Below are positions 14,151 through 22,327 of a DNA stretch of 24,190 bases, piece after piece. A program made the translations under genes and the position numbers. The stretch comes from Parvularcula sp039033795 (GTDB lineage Bacteria; Pseudomonadota; Alphaproteobacteria; Caulobacterales; Parvularculaceae): positions 1-24,190 of the forward strand of contig JBCCBY010000008.1 in NCBI GenBank assembly GCA_039033795.1, read 5' to 3'. The notes below the pieces were generated by a model that was given only the letters and a program-made list of their open reading frames with translations, had not been told where the DNA came from and made no database searches. The number at the start of each line of letters is the position of its first letter. Position 1 is the stretch's first letter.

Positions 14151-15749
14151 CTACTCAGCCGGCTTCAGCGCTGACTTGTCGCCCGTGACCTTAGGCTGGG
14201 TCGGCAAACCCAATGGCAAATCGTAGATCTTATCGGAGCGCGGCGAGTACCTCTTTGCGAGCGTTTCCCACTCAAGCACCATTTGGCCACCGGTCGTTTC
14301 ATGCCGGCGACGCCAAGCGGTCAGCATGTCGAGGCAAGCGTGGTCGATATAGGTCAGATCCTCCACATGGATATGGACGTCTGCGCCGGTTTTGACGCGG
14401 TCGAGCGCAGCACTGAGCTGCGGGATCGAGAAGAAAGTGGCCGAGCCTTGAAGCCGAACATCCAAGCGGTCCGCCTCGCCTTCTTCCACCTCGATGTCCA
14501 AATGCGAGAAGATGTAAACAAGCTTCGCCGTTGCCAGCAAGAAGCCGAGAATAACACCGGTGAGCAGATCAATGGCCACAACACCGATCAGTGTCGTGAG
14601 ATAGATCGCCAACTCCATCTTCCCGAACTTTGTGATTTTCCTGATCTGCGCGAGATTGACGAGCTTGTAGCCCGTGTAAACCAGGATGGCCGCGAGGACA
14701 GACGTCGGAATATTGTTGAGGAGCCAAGGCAAGGCGGCGACGGTCAACAAAAGCCATGCACCGTGCAAAATAGCGGAAATGCGCGTCGTCGCGCCCGCCT
14801 GAACATTCGCCGTCGACCGAACAATAACACCCGTCATGGGCAAAGCGCCGACAGCGCCGCATAGCAGATTCCCAACACCTTGGGCGCGCAACTCTTTATC
14901 ATAATTGGTGCGAACGCCAGAATGCATCTGGTCCACTGCGGTGGCGCACAACAAGGTCTCTGCACTGGCGACAAAGGCAAAGATCAAACCCGTGAGGATG
15001 ATCGTTGGTGTCATGGAGGCAAAAGCTGACAAGGCCGGGATGTTCAACGAGTCCGCCAAATTGGATGGAACGTCCACCTTGGCGATGGGAAACTGCAACA
15101 GCGCCGCGGCCACCGAACCCACAATAACAGCAACGAGCGGTGCGGGGATCATCTTGAGAACCGTTGGCTTAAAACGGTCCCAGGCGAAAATTGATACGAT
15201 CGTCAGGATGCCGATAAACGCGGCAAGGTGGTGAATGCTGCCATCAACGGGGAAAATACCTTTGTAGATGGCCATAGGAATTGAGGCGATGTTTTGAAGG
15301 CCACTGCCCCTTGGGGCATCATCGACCATGACATGGAACTGCGAGGAAAAGATGAGGACACCAATCCCTGCGAGCATGCCATGAATGACCGATGGTGAAA
15401 TCGCCCGGAACCACTGGCCAAGACGCAAAAGGCCCGCGGTCAGTTGGATCGCCCCTGCAATCAAAACAACAACACCCAGAACAGCGAGACCGCTCTCGTT
15501 GACAAGCTCATAAACAAGGACCGCCATGCCCGCGGCTGGCCCCGAGACCTGCAAGGGCGAGCCTGCGATAAATCCCACAACCAATCCGCCAACGATTCCC
15601 GTCACAAGCCCCAAAGCTGGCGGAGCGCCGGAGGCGATGGCGATGCCCATGCAAAGCGGCAGTGCCACCAAAAAGACGACAACCGAAGCCAAGATGTCAT
15701 TGGTTCGGCTGCTCAGGTCGAAACCTTTGGTCGAGGCAGAAGCTGTCAT
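14151..15749 (-). CDS. SulP-family anion transporter with STAS domain
   Basis: 532 residues. The N-terminal 380 or so residues form the hydrophobic SulP core: LVALPLCMGIAIASGAPP, the SPLQVSGPAAGM block and TGLIFAFVASAETLLCATAVD are typical SLC26/SulP segments. The C-terminal STAS domain (about 425-510) includes DLTYIDHACLDML. The family moves sulfate, bicarbonate or similar anions; this subgroup resembles the BicA-like proteins often linked to carbonic anhydrase. Substrate is undecided, and no carbonic anhydrase lies in the window. AAGGA is eight bases before the ATG. It converges on the Cys-rich lipoprotein gene across 174 bp with no clear terminator. Confidence 0.92.
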   Translation of the reverse strand: MTASASTKGFDLSSRTNDILASVVVFLVALPLCMGIAIASGAPPALGLVTGIVGGLVVGFIAGSPLQVSGPAAGMAVLVYELVNESGLAVLGVVVLIAGAIQLTAGLLRLGQWFRAISPSVIHGMLAGIGVLIFSSQFHVMVDDAPRGSGLQNIASIPMAIYKGIFPVDGSIHHLAAFIGILTIVSIFAWDRFKPTVLKMIPAPLVAVIVGSVAAALLQFPIAKVDVPSNLADSLNIPALSAFASMTPTIILTGLIFAFVASAETLLCATAVDQMHSGVRTNYDKELRAQGVGNLLCGAVGALPMTGVIVRSTANVQAGATTRISAILHGAWLLLTVAALPWLLNNIPTSVLAAILVYTGYKLVNLAQIRKITKFGKMELAIYLTTLIGVVAIDLLTGVILGFLLATAKLVYIFSHLDIEVEEGEADRLDVRLQGSATFFSIPQLSAALDRVKTGADVHIHVEDLTYIDHACLDMLTAWRRRHETTGGQMVLEWETLAKRYSPRSDKIYDLPLGLPTQPKVTGDKSALKPAE

Positions 15750-15857
15750 GTGGGTGTTCCTTAAATCGGGCGTCTTTTCACCAGCGGTTGACTTAGAGCA
15801 AAAAGCGCTGACGTCGAGAAATTGAGCAAAATGTCATCAACGAACCATGCGGTTGTG

Positions 15858-15877
15858 TTGACTGAAATGCCAGTCAA
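15858..15877. promoter_or_regulatory. Perfect inverted repeat upstream of the SulP gene
   Basis: TTGACTG, loop aaatgc, CAGTCAA: a perfect 7-bp inverted repeat about 110 bases upstream of the SulP start. Size and spacing suit a dimeric regulator site (LysR-type or similar) or a small RNA hairpin. No T-run follows on either strand, so it is not a terminator. Confidence 0.4.
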
Positions 15878-15919
15878 ACCCGAGCATGGACAGGGCGCCT
15901 AAGATAGGCTTCCGTGACA

Positions 15920-15959
15920 CATTGTTCTGTAGACCCATTGTTCACGTGAAAGAACGATG
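15920..15959. promoter_or_regulatory. Cluster of CATTGTTC sites around a TTCACGTGAA palindrome
   Basis: CATTGTTC at 15920-15927 and again at 15936-15943 (16-bp period), then an inverted near-copy GAACGATG at 15952-15959. The perfect 10-bp palindrome TTCACGTGAA lies at 15941-15950. The direct-plus-inverted layout in an intergenic region is typical of a regulator binding several sites. Confidence 0.35.
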
Positions 15960-16278
15960 TTTGAAACGGTGCATCCCAGGGTCCTGACAACCCCATCGTT
16001 GCGAAACAAACACTTGGCCGCCAACAATTGCGGGAACATTTTGTGTTGCGCTGCACACTTCGTTCTTAGGGCAGATCATCGGCCGATGAGCACGCCGCTC
16101 AGGTTGAGCAAAAAAAATCGATTTGGTTACCGCTGGGATCACCATCGGGGTGATTTTTGACCCAAAGGGAAGCGTAGAGACGCAACAAGCGATGGATCGG
16201 CTCGTCGCGCTGACCCAATTTAAGGCAGCCTATTGTGCAGTGCACAGTACAAAATGGAGGGCTTTCGCCCAAGCGTTA

Positions 16279-16554
16279 TCAAGGTGCGGTTTTTTCAATC
16301 GCTTTGCGAATAACCGGCGGACACTTTGATTTGATGCTGAGCATCGCCTTGTTCACGGGCGCGAAACGGCACCGCATTGAGCGCACAAGTCTTTGAATTG
16401 GCTTGAAATAAGGTGCCAAGAACAAAAGTCCGATGGCGATCATAATGGCGCCGACCGGAATCGGCATCGGGAAGAGCACCAAGCCAGCGACGACCAAAAC
16501 GCTGCCGGTCACCTTGTGCAGTAAGGTCAGAAGACTTGCAGTCAACGGGCCCAT
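16279..16554 (-). CDS. Small membrane protein, PGPGW-like
   Basis: 91 residues. Two closely spaced hydrophobic helices (about 6-28 and 32-50: GSVLVVAGLVLFPMPIPVGA and IMIAIGLLFLAPYF) precede a basic tail (RLVRSMRCRF, then IKSKCPPVIRKAIEK). The layout, with a Pro/Gly hinge between the helices, recalls the PGPGW family of putative membrane proteins, but the eponymous motif is not intact (PIPVG instead). Function is unknown. GGTGAG lies before the ATG. It is divergent from ubiD with about 160 bp between. Confidence 0.7.
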   Translation of the reverse strand: MGPLTASLLTLLHKVTGSVLVVAGLVLFPMPIPVGAIMIAIGLLFLAPYFKPIQRLVRSMRCRFAPVNKAMLSIKSKCPPVIRKAIEKTAP

Positions 16555-16714
16555 ACGAAACTCACCACCATCATTGCCACTCCGTAACAGGCGCAGCGTC
16601 CCAGCGCAATTCTATCTAGCGAATATGATGCCGTTATGAAGCAACATTGAGTGTTTTCCACCTGCGGCTTAACCAGACCGTGACCGAAACTGCCCCTTAG
16701 GACATAAGCAGGGC

Positions 16715-18217
16715 ATGGCATACCGATCACTCCGCGACTTTATTGAGAAACTCGAATCCGAAGGCGAATTGCTGCGCGTCAGCGAACCCGTTTCCACCGA
16801 ACTGGAGATGACCGCGTTCCAACGCGAGATGTTGGCCCGCGGCGGGCCAGCGGTGCTGTTCGAAAACGTGACAACAGAGACCGGTGAGCGTTCGCCAATG
16901 CCTGTGCTCGTCAACCTCTTTGGGACCGTTCGGCGGGTGGCGATGGCGGTCACCTTTGGGGGAAAGGAACGACGCACAGGCTCAGAGCTGCGCGAGGTCG
17001 GCGAAACACTGGCATTTCTCCGGCAACCTGAACCTCCGCAAGGGCTGCGCGATGCCATGGAGCTCCTGCCCCTGGCCAAGCAAGTGCTCGCGATGCGACC
17101 GAGCAGCACCAAAAAAGCACCCTGTCAGGAGGTTGTGTTCACTGGCGACGAGATCGACCTGCACACCATTCCCGTCCAGACCTGTTGGCCGGGAGAGCCA
17201 GCGCCGCTCATCACCTGGCCCTTGATCGTCACCAAGGGGCCCTCGGACAAGCGCGAAGACAATTTTAATCTCGGTATCTACCGTATGCAGAGATTATCCA
17301 AGAACAAGACAATTATGCGCTGGCTCAAACATCGTGGCGGCGCGCAACACCATCATCGTTGGAGCCAAGAAAAATCAGAACCGCTGCCCGCAGCAGCCGT
17401 TTTGGGCGCCGATCCTGGCACCATCCTCGCCGCCGTGACACCCGTCCCTGACACCTTATCGGAGTACCAATTTGCGGGTCTTTTGCGAGGCAAGAAAGCA
17501 GAGCTCGTGGACTGCAAGACGGTGCCCTTAAAAGTTCCAGCAGAGGCAGAGATCGTGCTCGAAGGTCATGTCTCACTCGATGAGTATGCTGACGAAGGCC
17601 CTTACGGAGATCACACCGGTTATTACAATTCAGTCGAGCCGTTCCCCGTTTTCACCGTGACCGCCATCACGATGCGCAAAGACCCCATCTACCTCTCCAC
17701 GTTTACCGGCCGCCCGCCCGATGAACCGTCGGTCCTGGGCGAGGCACTCAACGAGGTTTTTATTCCCCTCCTCCAACAGCAGTTTCCGGAAATCACCGAC
17801 TTTTGGCTGCCGCCTGAGGGCTGTTCTTACCGCATTGCTGTCATCAGCATAAAGAAGGCCTACCCTGGCCATGCAAAACGCGTGATGCTTGGCGCGTGGA
17901 GTTACCTTCGTCAGTTCATGTACACAAAATGGGTCATTGTCGTGGATGACGACATCGACGCGCGGGATTGGAAGGATGTTTGGTGGGCTATCTCAACAAA
18001 AATGGATCCGACGCGCGACATCACAACGCTCGATAACACGCCGATCGATTACCTCGATTTTGCCAGTCCCGTTTCCGGTCTTGGCTCTAAAATTGGCCTC
18101 GACGCAACCAACAAATGGGAGGGCGAAACGAACCGAGAATGGGGCGAGGTGTTGTCGATGGACAGCGATGTCGAAGCCAAAATGCGCGACCTTATCGATC
18201 GGTTATCCACGCAATGA
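16715..18217 (+). CDS. ubiD: UbiD, 4-hydroxy-3-polyprenylbenzoate decarboxylase
   Basis: A 500-residue, full-length UbiD-family prenyl-FMN-dependent decarboxylase, matching the E. coli UbiD pattern closely throughout. It removes the carboxyl group from polyprenyl-hydroxybenzoate in ubiquinone synthesis. Seen: NFNLGIYRMQ (region of the cofactor-binding Arg), DEGPYGDHTGYYN (carrying the conserved acidic active-site residues), STFTGRPPDEPSVLGEALNE, LPPEGCSYRIAV, and ASPVSGLGSKIGLDATNKW at the C-terminus. AGCAGGG precedes the ATG. The prenyl-FMN synthase UbiX, which it needs, is not in this window. Together with the oxidase and ATP synthase genes it adds to the respiratory content of the segment. 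Confidence 0.95.
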   Translation: MAYRSLRDFIEKLESEGELLRVSEPVSTELEMTAFQREMLARGGPAVLFENVTTETGERSPMPVLVNLFGTVRRVAMAVTFGGKERRTGSELREVGETLAFLRQPEPPQGLRDAMELLPLAKQVLAMRPSSTKKAPCQEVVFTGDEIDLHTIPVQTCWPGEPAPLITWPLIVTKGPSDKREDNFNLGIYRMQRLSKNKTIMRWLKHRGGAQHHHRWSQEKSEPLPAAAVLGADPGTILAAVTPVPDTLSEYQFAGLLRGKKAELVDCKTVPLKVPAEAEIVLEGHVSLDEYADEGPYGDHTGYYNSVEPFPVFTVTAITMRKDPIYLSTFTGRPPDEPSVLGEALNEVFIPLLQQQFPEITDFWLPPEGCSYRIAVISIKKAYPGHAKRVMLGAWSYLRQFMYTKWVIVVDDDIDARDWKDVWWAISTKMDPTRDITTLDNTPIDYLDFASPVSGLGSKIGLDATNKWEGETNREWGEVLSMDSDVEAKMRDLIDRLSTQ

Positions 18218-18305
18218 ATGACTTGATCGCACCCTTCTAGCAGATATTGTTTAGAAAAGGGGGGGTAAGCGGACTCGACCGACCAATCGAGCGAAAGAGG
18301 GTGTC

Positions 18306-20987
18306 GTGCTCCAATTGACCCGCTCCTTATCAGGGCTCGTGTTCGCGATGTTTGTGATCACCGGCTGCGACAGCGGCGGTGGGGACGAGGCATCGTCGGC
18401 CATAGCGACGACATCGTTGACCGTGTCGGGCGTGTTGCTGTCCGATCCTGTATTGGACGTTGATAGCGATATCAACGATCCTGAAGCGAACCCGCAAACC
18501 AATGACAGCATCGTCACCGCACAAATCATTGCGGCTGGAAGCGAGGTTCGGGGTTACGTCACAGCCGAAGCGACCGACGATGACGATTCAGGCGACAACT
18601 TTGCTCTGTTCAATGATGTATCGGACTTCTACGAAGCGACGATCTCGGCAGGGCAGAGTCTCGTCATGACCTTTGCCGACTACCAAACGAACAATCCCGC
18701 AGCCGTTGATCTTGACCTCTACCTTTATGACCAATCGGGAAACCTGGTGAATGGATCGATCTTGGTGGCATCACCGACAGAGCAGGTGACGGTCAGCCAA
18801 CCCGGCGACTATTTTATCGAAGTCAACGCCTTTCGCAGCTCGTCAAACTATAGCCTCGCACTGACCGAAGCAGCGCAAACTGGTCCGCAGTCCAGCGCGC
18901 AAGTGAACCTCGCCAGCATGGCGCCCCGCCGCGCCACAGCCATGCGCGATGACGTCGCCACCTTCTCCTCTGCCCTCCAACCCATGGCCATCGACAAGCC
19001 GGCGCCGTCATCATCCAACGTTAAAAAAGGAGCCATCCGTCCACGCTCCATGTGGGTGAATGAGGAATACCTTCCGCTCTCCCATCAAGGGCCGTTCTCT
19101 GGCCAGTTCGCCTTGGCGTCTGTTTTGGACACCGATGAGAGCAGCCAAACCATGGATGACCGCCAGAGCCAAAAACTGGCGCTTCTTCTCCACATCAAGC
19201 AAACGAACAGCTTGGCCGGAGGCGATGTGGTGAAGGCCTATCATTATCCGCGATACAGCGCCGCTGCGCCGCAAGATCCTGACCTTCAATGGAACCTTCC
19301 GGCAATCGAATGGCAAGAAGCACTCACCGAGGTCGAGCTCTCCGCACCATCAATAGGCCGCCCACTGATTGCTGTGATCGACAGCGGCGTCTTCTCCAGT
19401 CACCCAAAAATCGCGCCGATTCTCACCGATGCGCGTGATTTCGTGCCCCAGTTCATTGATGGTGATGCCATCGACGATGCGCTCGCTCTGTCCCAAGGTG
19501 GAAACGCAGCTGAAGCAGACGACAACGTCGTGCTTGGCGATGCGAACCCTGAGGATTGCTATGCCTTCCACGGAACCCATGTCGCGAGCATCGCCACGGC
19601 TCCTTCCGCAGGCGGTACGATTGACGGCAAGACCATGGATGGCGTGGTGCCGTTCTCCGACCTCATGATGCTGAAGGTGGGCAACAGCACCACGCCAGAC
19701 TGCGCCTTTATTGTTGGCGATGTTGCGGGGGCGATCCGTTATGCCGCGGGATTGCCCAACAGCTCTGGGGTGCTTCCCGCCCGCGCTGCTGACGTCATCG
19801 CTATGGCGTTTGGTGGGCCGGAACCAGACCCCGCCACTGAAGCTGCCATCGAGGAGGCTGTCGCGACCGGGGTCATCCTGGTCGCGGCGGCCGGGAACGC
19901 CGGTCAGTTCTTTCCGTCACCTGAGTACCCTGCTGCGTTCAATGACGTGTTCGCGGTCGCCGCCACAGACATCAACAACAACCGCGCCGAGTACAGCTCA
20001 TTTTATCCTGAGGTGGAGATTGCAGCCCCCGGCGGAAGCGGACAATTCGATACCAATGGCGATGGCGAGGTGGACGCCATTATCGGCGCGACCGCCAGCC
20101 TAAACGGAGCAGAAACTGCTTTTGATGCGGATTATGCCCTTTATCAGGGCACGTCGATGTCCGTCCCCCATGTGGCTGCTGGCTTTGCTTTGATGAAAGC
20201 CATCTACCCCGAGCTTGATACCGAAACAGCGCGCAGCGTGCTCGAAGAGGGGTTCCTCACCACCGATATTGATGTCGAGGGGCGCGACGACAACACAGGG
20301 TTTGGCCTGATGTCCCTTCGAAAAATGGTCGATACGGCGATCGCCTTGCGCGACGACACGCTGGTTGTTCCGTCTGACTTCCGCGTGACACCGAGCACCC
20401 TGACGCTGGGCAGCGTCACAGGCACAGCGGCCATCACAGTCACCCGTTCGGGCGATGCTGACTTTACGATCAGTAGCGTGACGACCAACAGCATCAACGC
20501 CCCGGCTGGCGCTGTGTCCGACCCAGCGCCGCTTTCGGTCGACGCCGATGGTTTTGGTTCTTATGAGGTGCTGATCAACCGCACCGATGTTGCTCCGGGC
20601 TCGTACAATGCAGAGATCGTGGTCACCTCGAGCGAGGGAACAACCAAAACCGTCCCACTGAGCTTTACCGTGCCCGAACAAAGCACAAGCGCGAGCACAG
20701 CGCCAACGCACGTGATCCTCCAGCGTGAGTTGAGCCCTGGGTCCTTCACAACCGTGACCACGATCGTGGCGGCCACCGGGGCGGGCAGCACCGTGACCTT
20801 CAGCGCGCTTGAGACGGGCAATTACCGGATCCTCTACACCACCGATATGGACAATGACGGCCAGATCTGTGACGGCGGCGAGCTTGGCGGCTCGTTCCCC
20901 GGCGGCGATTGTCAGTCCACCGACACCATCAACGTGACCGCCAGCAACACCAACCTCGACTTCGTTCTGGCACGCATAACTGACTGA
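18306..20987 (+). CDS. Subtilisin-like (S8) protease lipoprotein
   Basis: 893 residues from a GTG with GAGGG nearby. The signal MLQLTRSLSGLVFAMFVITG is followed by Cys21 (lipobox ITGC) and a Gly/Asp/Ser linker. A pre-peptidase C-terminal (PPC)-like beta domain spans about 100-187 (SDFYEATISAGQSLVM, DLDLYLYDQSGN, GDYFIEVNAF). The S8 catalytic domain runs about 330-680 with Asp359 (VIDSGV), His422 (FHGTHVASIA), oxyanion Asn531 (AAAGNAG) and Ser617 (GTSMSVPHVAAG), so all residues are present. An Ig/BACON-like domain (about 695-790) and a final beta domain with an Asp-rich MDNDGQICDGGE segment (about 800-893) follow. The order resembles secreted lipoproteases of marine and predatory bacteria. It is probably exported to the outer membrane or cell surface. 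No inhibitor gene is nearby. Confidence 0.92.
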   Translation: MLQLTRSLSGLVFAMFVITGCDSGGGDEASSAIATTSLTVSGVLLSDPVLDVDSDINDPEANPQTNDSIVTAQIIAAGSEVRGYVTAEATDDDDSGDNFALFNDVSDFYEATISAGQSLVMTFADYQTNNPAAVDLDLYLYDQSGNLVNGSILVASPTEQVTVSQPGDYFIEVNAFRSSSNYSLALTEAAQTGPQSSAQVNLASMAPRRATAMRDDVATFSSALQPMAIDKPAPSSSNVKKGAIRPRSMWVNEEYLPLSHQGPFSGQFALASVLDTDESSQTMDDRQSQKLALLLHIKQTNSLAGGDVVKAYHYPRYSAAAPQDPDLQWNLPAIEWQEALTEVELSAPSIGRPLIAVIDSGVFSSHPKIAPILTDARDFVPQFIDGDAIDDALALSQGGNAAEADDNVVLGDANPEDCYAFHGTHVASIATAPSAGGTIDGKTMDGVVPFSDLMMLKVGNSTTPDCAFIVGDVAGAIRYAAGLPNSSGVLPARAADVIAMAFGGPEPDPATEAAIEEAVATGVILVAAAGNAGQFFPSPEYPAAFNDVFAVAATDINNNRAEYSSFYPEVEIAAPGGSGQFDTNGDGEVDAIIGATASLNGAETAFDADYALYQGTSMSVPHVAAGFALMKAIYPELDTETARSVLEEGFLTTDIDVEGRDDNTGFGLMSLRKMVDTAIALRDDTLVVPSDFRVTPSTLTLGSVTGTAAITVTRSGDADFTISSVTTNSINAPAGAVSDPAPLSVDADGFGSYEVLINRTDVAPGSYNAEIVVTSSEGTTKTVPLSFTVPEQSTSASTAPTHVILQRELSPGSFTTVTTIVAATGAGSTVTFSALETGNYRILYTTDMDNDGQICDGGELGGSFPGGDCQSTDTINVTASNTNLDFVLARITD

Positions 20988-21072
20988 CGCCTGGGGTTCT
21001 CCTCTTTTTTAGCCGCGACCGAACCGATCTTGGTCTTCGCCCAACCACGGGATATGAACGCGCCCGGGACGA

Positions 21073-21089
21073 GAGGAGCAGCCCTCCTC
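21073..21089 (+). other. Leader hairpin before the C58 protease gene
   Basis: GAGGAG, loop cagcc, CTCCTC: a 6-bp perfect stem 35 bases before the C58 ATG at 21124. No T-run follows, so it is not a standard terminator. It could be a leader structure or a chance palindrome. Confidence 0.25.
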
Positions 21090-21123
21090 GGCCCCGCGTA
21101 CAACCTTGGACGGGAGCAAGACC

Positions 21124-21924
21124 ATGTCAGTACTACCCAACGCAGTGGCGATCGACGTTGACCTCGATATGGGGGACAGGGCCGAGGAGCTCTACCTCCA
21201 GGCGCTGATGAACAGGGGTGCGTGCACGAAGCGCTTCAAGCAAGGAAGCGACTCCACCGACAAAGGCGTCGGCGCAGTCTACCACCTGCGGCACACCGCG
21301 GGCCGACGTTGGGGCGGGGTGTGCAAGGCGCTCTGCATCTATTGGATTGCATCCCATGCCAATGACCACGATTTTTGGAGCTGGCTGTTCGACAACAACG
21401 GACACATCAATGTCCGGAAGGCTGGCATGATCGCTGACATGCAGGGCGCCTATATGGGACAGGCCCACTATGCCGGCGGTCTCAACATCAGAAACGCGCT
21501 CGTTGAATCCAAGCACCACTTTTTGACGCGCATGCTGGGCCGCATGGGATTGGTGGAACGCAAAACCGCACTGGGCAACAGCCGCTCGGTTAATCAACAG
21601 GGCTTTGCTCGGGGCACCAGCTTTGCCCGCGGCCGGGAGCTCGCTGAACTGATCGCGCCGAACTACGTCATGGGAGAAGCGATGTACAAACAGGTGAGCT
21701 TCCACGGCAACAGGGGCGGCCACGCCGTCGCCCTCTGGGTCGCGCAGGACGCGATGTTCTTTGACCCCAATTACGGCGAGTTCTGGTTCGAACACGTCGC
21801 CGATTTCCGCCAGTGGTTCACCTACCACTTCTGGGAAAAATCCCGGTACGGACGGGCATTTGACCATGACTACACGGTCCATTGCTACGGCAAATCGATC
21901 GGTAAGTTTAAGGTTGGGGTTTGA
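21124..21924 (+). CDS. YopT-type cysteine protease (peptidase C58)
   Basis: 266 residues, no signal peptide and no membrane segment. The papain-like triad of the YopT/AvrPphB family is visible in order: Cys67 in GGVCKALC, His200 in RGGHAVALWV and Asp214 in FFDPNYGEFWF. The FDPNYGEF block is the most distinctive family signature. Spacing (133 and 14 residues) is close to that of the known enzymes. C58 proteases cleave host GTPases or kinases when delivered by type III secretion, but many members lie in non-pathogens with unknown roles. A GGGAG sits seven bases before the ATG at 21124; a TTG at 21106 is less likely. No secretion system, chaperone or immunity gene is nearby. Delivery and target are unknown. 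Confidence 0.85.
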   Translation: MSVLPNAVAIDVDLDMGDRAEELYLQALMNRGACTKRFKQGSDSTDKGVGAVYHLRHTAGRRWGGVCKALCIYWIASHANDHDFWSWLFDNNGHINVRKAGMIADMQGAYMGQAHYAGGLNIRNALVESKHHFLTRMLGRMGLVERKTALGNSRSVNQQGFARGTSFARGRELAELIAPNYVMGEAMYKQVSFHGNRGGHAVALWVAQDAMFFDPNYGEFWFEHVADFRQWFTYHFWEKSRYGRAFDHDYTVHCYGKSIGKFKVGV

Positions 21925-21938
21925 GGGGTCGGGGGCTT

Positions 21939-21975
21939 CATCCCGGAACGTAAGGAAGCGCATATCCGGGACCCA
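21939..21975 (+). repeat. CCGGGA palindrome, copy 1
   Basis: CATCCCGGA ... TCCGGGACCCA with 7-bp stem arms TCCCGGA (21941-21947) and TCCGGGA (21965-21971). First of six related extragenic palindromes. It begins 15 bases after the C58 protease stop. Confidence 0.75.
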
Positions 21976-22088
21976 AAGTCGGTCCTGCGCGCTTGCTATC
22001 CGGCGTTGTTTGTCGGCGGTCCGGGCCTCAGCTCTGCGGCCGGGGTGATAGAAGGGGGCATAGGGAACAACTCGACCCAAAAGCGCGG

Positions 22089-22108
22089 ACCACGGCGAAG
22101 ACCGTGGT
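22089..22108 (+). repeat. CCACGG hairpin, copy A
   Basis: ACCACGG, loop cgaaga, CCGTGGT: a perfect 7-bp stem. Related to copy B at 22156-22177 but in opposite orientation (compare loop cgaaga with the reverse complement of copy B's loop, cgcaaa). The pair resembles a REPIN, two REP-like hairpins in inverted arrangement separated by 47 bases. Confidence 0.6.
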
Positions 22109-22155
22109 GCCCAGCCCCCAAAGCCTATCGCTTCGTTGTTCGCGCAAGAGCTGGA

Positions 22156-22177
22156 TGCCACGGTTTGCGCCGTGGCA
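22156..22177 (-). repeat. CCACGG hairpin, copy B
   Basis: TGCCACGG, loop tttgcg, CCGTGGCA: a perfect 8-bp stem. On the minus strand its loop reads cgcaaa, nearly that of copy A, so the two are the same family in inverted orientation. Confidence 0.6.
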
Positions 22178-22200
22178 CGACAAGACCCTAGCAATCCGTG

Positions 22201-22239
22201 GTCATCCCGGAATGGGCGGAGCTCACATCCGGGACCCAT
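22201..22239 (+). repeat. CCGGGA palindrome, copy 2
   Basis: GTCATCCCGGA ... TCCGGGACCCAT with inner sequence atgggcggagctcaca. Nearly identical, inside as well as in the arms, to the reverse complement of copy 6. Confidence 0.8.
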
Positions 22240-22287
22240 GGCCGACCTCAACGTCCCGCACGCCTTCATGCTCAGCCGTTCAGCCCG

Positions 22288-22325
22288 TGGGTCCCGGCTC
22301 TCCGCCGCGCGTCAGCCGGGATGAC
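22288..22325 (-). repeat. CCGGGA palindrome, copy 3, adjoining the GIY-YIG gene
   Basis: TGGGTCCCGGCT ... AGCCGGGATGAC with perfect 8-bp arms (22292-22299 and 22314-22321), reversed relative to copies 1 and 2. It ends 2 bases from the GIY-YIG stop codon, with the GATGAC end facing the gene. Confidence 0.8.
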
Positions 22326-22327
22326 GG

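Larger units (their letters stand above)
15750..16278. other. 529-bp region without a convincing gene
   Basis: No reading frame here has a good start, ribosome site or protein-like composition. It holds two candidate regulatory sites upstream of the SulP gene (listed separately). It also holds a 6-bp hairpin followed by T-run (ATCACC/GGTGAT, 16138-16158, plus strand), a run of eight A at 16110-16117 beside AAATCGATTT, and an odd-centred palindrome TGTGCA-G-TGCACA at 16234-16246. A TTG-initiated 68-codon frame (16123-16329) overlaps the next gene antisense and is not believed. A decayed gene or an untranslated RNA is possible but unsupported. Confidence 0.5.
21925..22327. repeat. Palindrome-rich intergenic region with two hairpin families
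   Basis: This 403-bp gap has no gene. It carries three copies of a family with core TCCCGGA/TCCGGGA (starting 21939, 22201 and 22288) and two inverted hairpins of a second family with core CCACGG/CCGTGG (22089 and 22156). Each copy is listed or described separately. Confidence 0.8.

Noticed and set aside
16138..16158. Hairpin plus T-run resembling a terminator on the plus strand
   Set aside because: The stem is only 6 bp and no plus-strand gene lies upstream for it to terminate.
16218..16233. A 16-base stretch identical to 1820-1835 in bdhA, in frame as FKAAY in both
   Set aside because: A match this long is only mildly surprising in 24 kb, and the flanking protein sequence shows no further dehydrogenase similarity, so a bdhA fragment is not supported.
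16123..16329. 68-codon plus-strand frame in the gap before the small membrane protein
   Set aside because: TTG start without a ribosome site, overlaps the 16279-16554 gene antisense, and no family-like pattern beyond a short FKAAY.
18231..18272. CCCTTCTA ... TAGAAAAGGG inverted repeat after ubiD
   Set aside because: Arms match only with a two-base bulge and no T-run follows, so a ubiD terminator is not convincing.
20988..21020. Possible terminator after the S8 protease (T-run near 21006)
   Set aside because: The T-run has no adequate GC stem in front of it.
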